A stretch of DNA of 64,000 nt from an uncultured Bacteroidales bacterium (GTDB taxonomy: Bacteria; Bacteroidota; Bacteroidia; Bacteroidales; CAIXZF01): contig CAIXZF010000115.1 in assembly GCA_903923925.1 (NCBI GenBank), positions 32,021 to 96,020 of the forward strand, given 5' to 3'. Position 1 is the stretch's first letter. Each line of letters opens with the position of its first letter. The translations under genes were made by a program, and so were the position numbers. The notes under the pieces were generated by a model. The model was not told where the DNA came from and searched no databases. It worked only from the letters and a program-made list of their open reading frames with translations. This document shows positions 8,951 to 16,154 of this stretch, piece after piece.

Positions 8951-10117
8951 TCAGGACAAATTAGTTTTCAATTTACTATAAAACTGGAGCAATTCTTTAC
9001 TTTCATGCTGCCAGTTAAGCGAAACTCCGGCGTTTTTACTATTTTCCTTATAGAATCCAATGTTCTCCAGGATTTTCTTCAGTCCGTCAAGATAGGCATT
9101 TTTATAGTCGGGAATAATACAAACCCCGGCAGAATATTTTTCGACGACAGCTGCGATTTCAGGCTGTACAGTAGCCAAAACAGGTAAACCGGCTAGAATA
9201 TATTCAAATAATTTATTGTCGAGCGCGAGCCAATATGAAAGATCGGATTTGTTGTATGTAGGAACCAGGCCTACATCGCAGGAGGCAAGGTAATTTCCGA
9301 TTTCGGGGAAAGGAACTTTGCTGTGAAAGTAGATGTTCCTGTAATCTTTAGACTTCACATAATTAACAATCTCTTTTTTTCCGCCCTGTTCACCGGCAAT
9401 AATAACAAAGGCTAAACCCGGCTGATCGCCCACTTCATCAATTACCTGTTCGAGATTCAGAGTTTTCGGATATATTGCTGATCCAATAAATACAAGGATT
9501 TTTGTGGAATCCTGAATATCAAATTTTTTACGCAGGAATTTGGGGTCTGTAGTAAAATCGACTTTAACGGGAATATTGCGGATAGTTAGTGCTGGATTTT
9601 TCAGTTTAAAATATTTTTCCAGGATTGCAGCTATCGACTTATTAACTGTGATAAGGTAGTTTATGTTTTTTGCGTTATTCCTTTCGCGGGCGATCTGGTA
9701 TTTCCTTACAATCCATGATTTCAGAAAAAGGATTTTACTTGAATAGTTAGAAACATTTAACGGCCATGAATGGAATAATTCGTGAGAATCATAAATCAGA
9801 ATGCAATTTGGCAAAGATTTTTTAACAGAAGCACCAAGGTGAAGCATCAGCTGATCGTGACAATGCAGAACATCCGGTTTTTCTGCGATAATTATTTCTT
9901 TATGAATAAACAGCAGATTTGTTTTCCAGAAGTCGTGGAGTTGAGGATCGAAGATTCGTTTTATTACAACAGAATTACGGATTTCGTTATCCGGAAGCAT
10001 TGAGTTTTTAACACAAAAGAGCACAACATTGTTAGCTGCAGCAGCCAGTGATTCAGCTTCCCGCTCCACTCTCCCGTCGTTTGTGTAGGAATTATCCAGC
10101 AACATCACAATTTTCAT
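8951..10117 (-). CDS. Glycosyltransferase family 4
   Basis: A 388-residue GT-B enzyme. The N-terminal half starts KIVMLLDNSYTNDGRVEREA with a DVLHCHDQ segment. The donor-binding half has KILVFIGSAIYPKTLN, a DVGLVPTYN stretch, then KLFEYILAGLPVLAT, the usual nucleotide-sugar-binding EX7E-like region. It probably adds one sugar to a lipid-linked glycan at the cytosolic face. It lies between the PIG-L deacetylase gene (30 nt upstream) and the WbqC gene. Confidence 0.86.
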   Translation of the reverse strand: MKIVMLLDNSYTNDGRVEREAESLAAAANNVVLFCVKNSMLPDNEIRNSVVIKRIFDPQLHDFWKTNLLFIHKEIIIAEKPDVLHCHDQLMLHLGASVKKSLPNCILIYDSHELFHSWPLNVSNYSSKILFLKSWIVRKYQIARERNNAKNINYLITVNKSIAAILEKYFKLKNPALTIRNIPVKVDFTTDPKFLRKKFDIQDSTKILVFIGSAIYPKTLNLEQVIDEVGDQPGLAFVIIAGEQGGKKEIVNYVKSKDYRNIYFHSKVPFPEIGNYLASCDVGLVPTYNKSDLSYWLALDNKLFEYILAGLPVLATVQPEIAAVVEKYSAGVCIIPDYKNAYLDGLKKILENIGFYKENSKNAGVSLNWQHESKELLQFYSKLKTNLS

Positions 10118-10147
10118 CTAAGCGATCTCATTATGTTTGTGAAAAGT

Positions 10148-10783
10148 TTAAATTATCCAACGAATTACTTCGAAAGCTTCAGCGAAACGTGATCCAATCT
10201 GAGTGCCACGGGTAATAGCCAGCGATCTAACAAACTCTTCCGAATAATACGCGCGAAAGTACTGCGATTTATATTCGAGTACAGCTTTCACTTTAGTATT
10301 GATATTTACTTCATCAAGTGAGGAGAAGCAGGTAGTATTCATTTGAATTGTGTTCCAGGGGAGTTCGTATCCCAGAACATTGCTTTGTTTAAAAGCCCGG
10401 ATAGACTCATTGTAAATAACCTGATGGTCCTGGTGAAAATCTGAAGAAGCGGGTGTTAGCACCAGCCAGGGTTTCAGTTCCTTATTCAGCTTGACCATAT
10501 CTTCGAGAATATCCTGGCGTTTATAGGAGAAATATCTCACATCATACTCGCAGATTCTCAGATCTTTAATTCCCAGTACGTCGGTAGCACGGCGAACTTC
10601 CTCTCTCAGCGTTCCTACAGGAAAGCCTTCGGGAGTACTTGAGTCGCAGGAAGAAAAGGCAACATAAGTAATATTATTCCCAAGCCTGATAAATTTATCG
10701 AGAGTTCCTCCGCAACCGAATTCGCCGTCATCAGTATGAGGTGCAAGAACAAGTATTGATTTATCTTTAATATTTTTTATCAT
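10148..10783 (-). CDS. PIG-L/LmbE family deacetylase
   Basis: A 211-residue zinc-dependent N-deacetylase-like protein. The signature is LAPHTDDGEFGCGG near residues 13-26, with the His-Asp-Asp metal and base motif, and a downstream FHQDH motif near residue 119 that supplies the other zinc ligand. The family removes N-acetyl groups from sugars such as GlcNAc-phosphatidylinositol, GlcNAc-malate or glycan GlcNAc. In this cluster the likely substrate is an N-acetylated sugar of the exported glycan, an inference from context. Its start overlaps the upstream glycosyltransferase gene by 17 nt. Confidence 0.9.
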   Translation of the reverse strand: MIKNIKDKSILVLAPHTDDGEFGCGGTLDKFIRLGNNITYVAFSSCDSSTPEGFPVGTLREEVRRATDVLGIKDLRICEYDVRYFSYKRQDILEDMVKLNKELKPWLVLTPASSDFHQDHQVIYNESIRAFKQSNVLGYELPWNTIQMNTTCFSSLDEVNINTKVKAVLEYKSQYFRAYYSEEFVRSLAITRGTQIGSRFAEAFEVIRWII

Positions 10784-11966
10784 AAACGGGAGGATAATAG
10801 CTGAAAATTATTTTGTTAAAGATATCAAAAGAGGAGTTAAGTCCATAAACAGAGTGAATAAGATTGTTGCCGGCTCTTCCGAGTTTTTCGCGAAGGGCCT
10901 GGTCCGCAATGAGCTTTTTGTAGTTTTCGATCCAATCAGTTTCATTGTAGGAAATCAGAAGATGTTCTTCATTAACTACTTCAGGAGCAAGGCCATAAGG
11001 CACTCCAATCATTGGCAGACCGGTGGCAAGGTAATCCATTACTTTCATTGTTGATTTACCCTGGGAGTGGATAGAGATGTTTTCGGGATAAATTCCGATA
11101 TCCGCAGAATTCAACAATTTGAAGAAGGTATTGCTATCCCAGGTATAGTTTTCGATATTCAGGGAAGGATGCGAAATGCTCTGACTGCAGATAACGATAA
11201 GGCGGACCGGAATAATTTTATTTATTATTTCAAGAATCGGGAGATGGTTAATCAAATGGGTACGATTGTGGAACAGACCAGTCCAGAGGATCCGGAGTTC
11301 ATTTTTTATTGAGTAGTCGGTTTTTGGAAAATACTGCTCTGTATTTACAGCAATTTTCCACATATAAACCGGTTTTTTATATTTTTTAAAATTCTGAAGC
11401 AGGAAATCGTTGGTGAGGGTTACTTTATCGACATACCTAAGCGTATTTTCAACAAGAATTGGTTGAGAATAAAAAACGGCATCCCAGAAATCGATGGTAA
11501 TATTTGAATTCAGTTTGCGTAAAAGTCTTTCAAGGTAAGGGTAAGTGAGGTCGTAGTAGAGCGGGAACAGTCCTCGTTGAATAAAAGCAGCCTCATAATT
11601 TCTGGCTTTTAGAACCTGGAGGATTCTTTTCCAGAGTACATCGATATAAAACCAGTACTGTACATATTTTGGTTTACTGAACACATTTCTGAAATGATCA
11701 TCGGTGAATAAATCACAGATATAGAATTCAATATTATTTTTCTCAAGGAAGGGAACATACTCCAGAAACCTGCGAATATAGCCATCAGAACCGATGGCAG
11801 CATAGGGAAACATAATGATTGACTTCAGTTTTCGTGTTCGCGGGATGATTGGGCTAATTACACAAAGAAATATTATAATTATCTGCAATATATTAATCCA
11901 TAAGAGGAAAGCCGGATAGGCAATCCTTTCGAGGTTACGAATAAATACAGCTTTTAGATTTATCAT
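10767..11966 (-). CDS. Glycosyltransferase family 4-like, membrane-anchored
   Basis: About 399 residues from the ATG at 11966; an upstream ATG at 12014 would add 16 unconvincing residues. An N-terminal hydrophobic helix (about residues 17-42) suggests inner-membrane anchoring. The C-terminal half has LRILWTGLFHNRTH, SADIGIYPENISIHSQGKSTMK and DYLATGLPMIGVPYGLAPEVV, a typical GT4 donor-binding region. It is the first gene of the leftward glycan cluster and lies divergent to coaD, so the promoter of the cluster should lie around 11970-12050. Confidence 0.82.
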   Translation of the reverse strand: MINLKAVFIRNLERIAYPAFLLWINILQIIIIFLCVISPIIPRTRKLKSIIMFPYAAIGSDGYIRRFLEYVPFLEKNNIEFYICDLFTDDHFRNVFSKPKYVQYWFYIDVLWKRILQVLKARNYEAAFIQRGLFPLYYDLTYPYLERLLRKLNSNITIDFWDAVFYSQPILVENTLRYVDKVTLTNDFLLQNFKKYKKPVYMWKIAVNTEQYFPKTDYSIKNELRILWTGLFHNRTHLINHLPILEIINKIIPVRLIVICSQSISHPSLNIENYTWDSNTFFKLLNSADIGIYPENISIHSQGKSTMKVMDYLATGLPMIGVPYGLAPEVVNEEHLLISYNETDWIENYKKLIADQALREKLGRAGNNLIHSVYGLNSSFDIFNKIIFSYYPPVYDKKY

Positions 11967-12049
11967 AATTACGATAGTGTTCTGCAATATTGAATTCGGG
12001 GAATGTTCCTGCAATAATAAGAGTTATTCATCAGTTTTGGTCTTCCGTA

Positions 12050-12082
12050 TTGCTCTTTTTCGACACAGAATTGTTAAATTTG
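12050..12082 (+). promoter_or_regulatory. Putative coaD promoter
   Basis: A TTG at 12050-12052 and a TAAATTTG -7 box at 12075-12082 are separated by 22 nt, near the Bacteroidota consensus. The box ends 18 nt before the coaD ATG. Confidence 0.45.
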
Positions 12083-12100
12083 CTGTTAAATAAGGAAAAA

Positions 12101-12562
12101 ATGGCAAGAATAGCAGTATTTCCGGGGTCTTTTGATCCGTTAACGAGAGGGCATGAATCTATAGTAAGGCGTGCTGTCCCGCTTTTTGATGAAATATTTA
12201 TTGCTATTGGCGAGAATGCAGAAAAGAAAGGCTTCTTTCCCGTTGAAAAGCGAATTGAATGGATTGAGCGTGTTTTCGGGGATTTGCCAACAGTAACCGT
12301 ATCGACATACAGTGGATTAACAGTTGAATATTGCAGGAAAATCGGGGCTGAGTTTATCGTTCGGGGACTAAGAACATCTGCAGATTTTGAGTTTGAAAGA
12401 AGTATTGGACAGATAAACAAGCAATTAGAACCAAGTGTTGAAACTGTATTTTTTCTGACTACGCCGGAGTTTTCAGCATTAACCTCTTCTATAGTTCGGG
12501 ATATAATCCGGCATGGTGGTGATCCGCTTCCATTTATACCGATTGGTTTGAAGCTGATTTAA
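12101..12562 (+). CDS. coaD: Phosphopantetheine adenylyltransferase
   Basis: It adenylates 4'-phosphopantetheine to dephospho-CoA, the penultimate step of CoA synthesis. The 153-residue length matches the family. The nucleotidyltransferase motif PGSFDPLTRGH is at residues 7-17, with the RGLRTSADFEFE segment and the C-terminal SSIVRDI motif. I chose the ATG at 12101 because it gives the canonical MARIAVFPGSFDP start and has an AAGGAAAA ribosome-binding sequence just upstream; an ATG at 11990 would add 37 residues with no family support. It is divergent from the glycan cluster. Confidence 0.95.
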   Translation: MARIAVFPGSFDPLTRGHESIVRRAVPLFDEIFIAIGENAEKKGFFPVEKRIEWIERVFGDLPTVTVSTYSGLTVEYCRKIGAEFIVRGLRTSADFEFERSIGQINKQLEPSVETVFFLTTPEFSALTSSIVRDIIRHGGDPLPFIPIGLKLI

Positions 12563-12662
12563 TTAAACACTAAACAAATTTCATCAATCTCCTATGGAGA
12601 ATTCAAGCAGGGGTCGAAAAAACCTACACTATTCTGAAGCTTAAGCAAACAATAAAACTGAA

Positions 12663-14084
12663 GTGCAAAAACACAAATCCTCCATATTTATTTCGAATTG
12701 TTTGGCAATTCTGGCTCTCCTTTATTCCTTGTCGGCATACTCGATAGAAACAATCATAAGCGGAAAAGCTGAATGGTTTAAAGGAGAAAAGATAAGCTTC
12801 AGTAAATATGGCGATTACATTAGCAATATTGAGGTTGTACTAAGTTCGGCAATTGTTGACAGCAGTGGAGAATTCCAATTGTTATTTGATTTAAAAGATA
12901 CTATTTCGGGAAAAATTGAGATTGGCTACCAGGAGTCCGGGTTTATAATTTGCCCTGGTACAGATTATCAAATTCATATAAACAGCAGAAGTATAACAAG
13001 GTTATCGCAGGCCTTAAATCCCTTTATTGAGAAGGCATCGCTTTCGATAAGAATAATTCAGCCTGAAGGGATAGAACTCAATGGGGAGATTTCAGAATTT
13101 CTTACACTGCTTGACACTTTTTTGCTCCTGAACAAGACCAATATTGTTGTATCTCAGTATAAAAATGCATACGACAGCCTGGTTTTAGTCCTTGCTGAAC
13201 GGTTTCCCGGAAATGAAAGTAGTTTCCTGGGAAAGTATATCCGGTATAAGCTTGCAAGTTTCGACGGACTTGTTCACCGTTTAACCGAAGAACAAGCTGC
13301 TAAAAGGTATTTTATGGAAAGCAGGGTTTTGTATAGTAATCCATCGTATATGGAATCCTTCAACCAGTTTTTTGAGGGTTATCTTCAACGAAACAGCATT
13401 AAAATTCCAAAAACAGACCTGGTTTACTGCATTAACAAGTTAACAAGTTTTAAGGCACTGACCGACAGCGCCGGTAAAGACAAAATTCTTCGAAATGAAG
13501 AGCTTCGGGAGCTGGTTCTGCTTAAGGCGCTGAGCGAATTATTCTATTCCAAAGATTACGACAAATCGAAGATTTTAAAGATGCTTCGCGAAGCAGCGCA
13601 ATCGAAGTTCAGCGAACATAGAGAGATTTGCAGAAATCTGGAAAATAGCCTGATGCAAATGCAGACAGGGGCATTTTTACCAGATTTCAACTTACAAAAT
13701 CAGTCGGGAATAACAATTAACAGGGAGTCATTTAAGGGGCAATTTATTTATATTTCCTTTGTAACAACGTGGTGTGAAGGATGTCTGCGGGAGCTTATTT
13801 ATATTGAAAAACTTAAAGAAAAATATAAGGGAAAGGTTGAATTTGTGACGATTGTTTGCAATGAAGATTATGCGTACATGAAGAACTTTTTAAAGAATCA
13901 TCTGAGTTGGAACTGGACGTTTCTAAGTCTGGATCTTAACGCAGGATTATTGAAAGATTTCAAAACAAAAGCCTTTCCTGACTTTGTTTTTGCAGATAAA
14001 GAAGGGAAGGTACTCTCCTACCCTGCCAAAAAGCCAAGTGAAGGGATTGAAGTGGTGATTGAAAGGGTTTTGGCTGGGAAATGA
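12663..14084 (+). CDS. TlpA-like thioredoxin-fold protein, secreted
   Basis: A 473-residue protein with an N-terminal hydrophobic signal segment (to about residue 28), a long middle part of beta-rich then helical character, and a C-terminal thioredoxin domain of the TlpA/AhpC-TSA type. The redox motif WCEGC is at 370-374 and the cis-proline follows in KAFPDF near 439. It probably acts as an envelope disulfide reductase. The only plausible start is a GTG at 12663, because an in-frame TAA lies 21 nt upstream and no ATG intervenes. There are 100 nt after coaD without an obvious terminator. Confidence 0.84.
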   Translation: MQKHKSSIFISNCLAILALLYSLSAYSIETIISGKAEWFKGEKISFSKYGDYISNIEVVLSSAIVDSSGEFQLLFDLKDTISGKIEIGYQESGFIICPGTDYQIHINSRSITRLSQALNPFIEKASLSIRIIQPEGIELNGEISEFLTLLDTFLLLNKTNIVVSQYKNAYDSLVLVLAERFPGNESSFLGKYIRYKLASFDGLVHRLTEEQAAKRYFMESRVLYSNPSYMESFNQFFEGYLQRNSIKIPKTDLVYCINKLTSFKALTDSAGKDKILRNEELRELVLLKALSELFYSKDYDKSKILKMLREAAQSKFSEHREICRNLENSLMQMQTGAFLPDFNLQNQSGITINRESFKGQFIYISFVTTWCEGCLRELIYIEKLKEKYKGKVEFVTIVCNEDYAYMKNFLKNHLSWNWTFLSLDLNAGLLKDFKTKAFPDFVFADKEGKVLSYPAKKPSEGIEVVIERVLAGK

Positions 14085-14099
14085 TAAAAACTTAGTGTG

Positions 14100-14651
14100 C
14101 TAGTTTGACTGATGTGCGGATGTTAGCTGGAAAAAAGTGAAGTGAACTTTGCCGTAGTTGCGGGTGTGGTGAAAAGCGGGGTGGGATGAGAAATCGCTGG
14201 TGGGACCATGTTCAAGGATCAGCCAGCCCTCTGGTTTTAGGGTAGAAACAAGGATTTTATCGGGTAATTCGTCAGCATGTTCCATATCGTAAGGAGGGTC
14301 TGCAAAAACGAGATCGAATTTTTTCTGGCTTCGGAAAAGAAAGCTGAATACATCAGCTTTCATCACTTTAATGTTGATAAAGCCCAGTTCTTCGATTACT
14401 TTTGAAATGAAAGAAACACATTTAAGGTTATTATCAACAGCCACAACCTCTTTGCATCCGCGGGAAGCAAATTCGAATGTAATGTTTCCAGTACCAGCGA
14501 ACAGATCAAGAACTTCCATTTCAGAGAATTCGAGAAATGTATTAAAAATATTAAACAGGCTTTCCTTTGCCAGATCAGTTGTTGGGCGGACAGGGAGGCC
14601 AGTTGGAGGATTTATCCTTCTTCCCCTGTGAGTACCAGTTATTATTCGCAT
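14100..14651 (-). CDS. rsmD: 16S rRNA (guanine(966)-N(2))-methyltransferase RsmD
   Basis: A 183-residue SAM-dependent methyltransferase that modifies G966 of 16S rRNA. It shows the family opening MRIITGTHRGRRI, the PVRPTTDLAKESLFN segment, the SAM loop LDLFAGTGNITFE near residues 49-61, and the catalytic DPPY motif near residue 117. It overlaps the DUF3822 gene by 10 nt, a pairing common in Bacteroidota. The 3' end is convergent with the TlpA-like gene, 15 nt away. Confidence 0.95.
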   Translation of the reverse strand: MRIITGTHRGRRINPPTGLPVRPTTDLAKESLFNIFNTFLEFSEMEVLDLFAGTGNITFEFASRGCKEVVAVDNNLKCVSFISKVIEELGFINIKVMKADVFSFLFRSQKKFDLVFADPPYDMEHADELPDKILVSTLKPEGWLILEHGPTSDFSSHPAFHHTRNYGKVHFTFFQLTSAHQSN

Positions 14652-15502
14652 GCCAGGAGATAAAAGATGTTATCGAGTTGAAGTTGGTTAAGACCTTTTG
14701 ATCCTTTAGTGTACTTTTCTGTTTTCAGTGTAACATTAAAAGCTAATGAAATATTAGGAATTGCTTTTTTAAGTGTTGTAATTACAGCTGATTTGGGACC
14801 AATATCTCCACTAAAATCAATACCATAATCGTTAGCATATTCAAGTGAATGTATTGTATTTAAAAGAAAAAATAAGGTTTCATCAGGATCAGAAGTGATA
14901 ATCTGGTTGTAATACCGGATAGTATTATTATCAGGAATAAGAATCTCAATACCATCTTTAAAAAAAGAACAAAATACCTTATTGAGAGAAGTTTTCTTAC
15001 CGGATAATTCCATTCTGAATTTGTTAATTAAAACAGTACCAGAATGATAGAGCGCAAAAACACCATTAAAGATATCCATTGCAGTTTTAACATAGGGAGG
15101 AACAGCTGCAAGCAAATTGATTTTTAATTCATCCAGGCGGTTTATATTTGTCGGGAGAGTGCTTATTTCTTTCTGATGCAGGATAAGGTAATAATCCCTT
15201 TCACCTGGGTCGAACCATTCATCTGGAACCAATTCGAAAGTTGAAGTATAGAACATTAACTTACAGCTGGCAAAATCGGTAGGTTCGCAGGGGAGTTTTT
15301 CTTTAAGGGTGAACAACAAGTCTCTAACAGACTCATTATCTGTACATTCAGCAACAACAAGGAATAAAAGAGTTTCAGAATGCGTATCAGCGATTGCTAA
15401 TTTGCCCTGATTATTAGAAATATCGAGTAATAGCGAACAAATGCCCGGGTTAAATTTGCTTAACTGTTTGTGTTTGAAGAGTGTATTTATTTTAACTGCC
15501 AT
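14642..15502 (-). CDS. DUF3822 family protein
   Basis: A 286-residue protein of the DUF3822 family, which is typical of Bacteroidota and usually lies upstream of rsmD, as here. It looks like a distant actin/ASKHA-like fold protein with no known function. Readable landmarks are LFLVVAECTDNESVRDLLF, LAAVPPYVKTAMDIFN and a late EYANDYGIDFSGDIGP. I chose the ATG at 15502 because the upstream in-frame start at 15523 would be a TTG inside the -7 box of its own promoter. Confidence 0.8.
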   Translation of the reverse strand: MAVKINTLFKHKQLSKFNPGICSLLLDISNNQGKLAIADTHSETLLFLVVAECTDNESVRDLLFTLKEKLPCEPTDFASCKLMFYTSTFELVPDEWFDPGERDYYLILHQKEISTLPTNINRLDELKINLLAAVPPYVKTAMDIFNGVFALYHSGTVLINKFRMELSGKKTSLNKVFCSFFKDGIEILIPDNNTIRYYNQIITSDPDETLFFLLNTIHSLEYANDYGIDFSGDIGPKSAVITTLKKAIPNISLAFNVTLKTEKYTKGSKGLNQLQLDNIFYLLACE

Positions 15503-15520
15503 AGTTACAAACTTGAGTTC

Positions 15521-15549
15521 CAAAATTAGAACAATTTATCGTTGTTCAA
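15521..15549 (-). promoter_or_regulatory. Putative promoter of DUF3822-rsmD
   Basis: On the minus strand, TTG (15549-15547), an 18-nt spacer and TAATTTTG (15528-15521). The box ends 18 nt before the ATG at 15502. It overlaps the face-to-face mntP promoter. Confidence 0.5.
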
Positions 15550-15573
15550 GCCAGAAAAAAGCCATTAACTTTG
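15542..15573 (+). promoter_or_regulatory. Putative mntP promoter
   Basis: TTG at 15542-15544, a 21-nt spacer, then TAACTTTG at 15566-15573; the box ends 16 nt before the mntP ATG. A GGGAGGGAGC purine run in the short leader is a candidate ribosome-binding site. Confidence 0.55.
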
Positions 15574-15589
15574 CCGGGAGGGAGCAAAT

Positions 15590-16153
15590 ATGGAAATAAT
15601 CACTTTACTACTTATTGGAATCGGGCTTTCGTTTGATTCCTTTGCAGCATCCATTACAAGTGGTGTTGCGAAGAATAAGATCAGGTTCTGGCAGGCGACG
15701 AGGATAGCGTTTTCGCTGGCATTTTTCCAGGCACTGATGCCTGTTTTAGGCTGGCTTGTGGGAATACGAATACTGCACCTGATACAAACTATAGATCACT
15801 GGATAGCTTTTGGATTGCTTTTAATTCTGGGTTTAAAGATGATTTGGGAGAGTTTACAGAAGAGTGAAGAGGAAAAAAACTTTGATCCGCTCAATCTGCT
15901 TGTGTTGCTCGGCATGTCGCTGGCAACCAGTATCGATGCCTTTGTTGTCGGAATAAGTTTTGGCTTTCTGAAGGTCAATATTTTACTGGCAACCTTTGTT
16001 ATTGGTTCAATAACATTCATTATTTCGATGCTTGGAATACTTTTCGGAAAAAAGACAGGCAGCAGATTCGGAAAGAAAATGGAAATCGTCGGAGGGCTGA
16101 TTCTAATAGGGATAGGCACAAAAATTCTTATCGAGCATCTCTATTTCCAATAG
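15590..16153 (+). CDS. mntP: Manganese efflux pump MntP
   Basis: A 187-residue inner-membrane protein with six predicted helices that exports Mn2+. The family has two homologous halves, each with a conserved Asp in helix 1 and helix 4: here LSFDSFAAS near residue 16 and TSIDAFVVGISFGF near residue 114. GLKMIWES lies at the end of helix 3. MntP is commonly controlled by Mn-responsive riboswitches or MntR; the leader here is only about 10-15 nt, too short for a yybP-ykoY riboswitch. Confidence 0.92.
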   Translation: MEIITLLLIGIGLSFDSFAASITSGVAKNKIRFWQATRIAFSLAFFQALMPVLGWLVGIRILHLIQTIDHWIAFGLLLILGLKMIWESLQKSEEEKNFDPLNLLVLLGMSLATSIDAFVVGISFGFLKVNILLATFVIGSITFIISMLGILFGKKTGSRFGKKMEIVGGLILIGIGTKILIEHLYFQ

Positions 16154-16154
16154 T

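Noticed and set aside
15573..15590. A yybP-ykoY manganese riboswitch upstream of mntP
   Set aside because: The promoter box ends 16 nt before the start, leaving no room for the aptamer.
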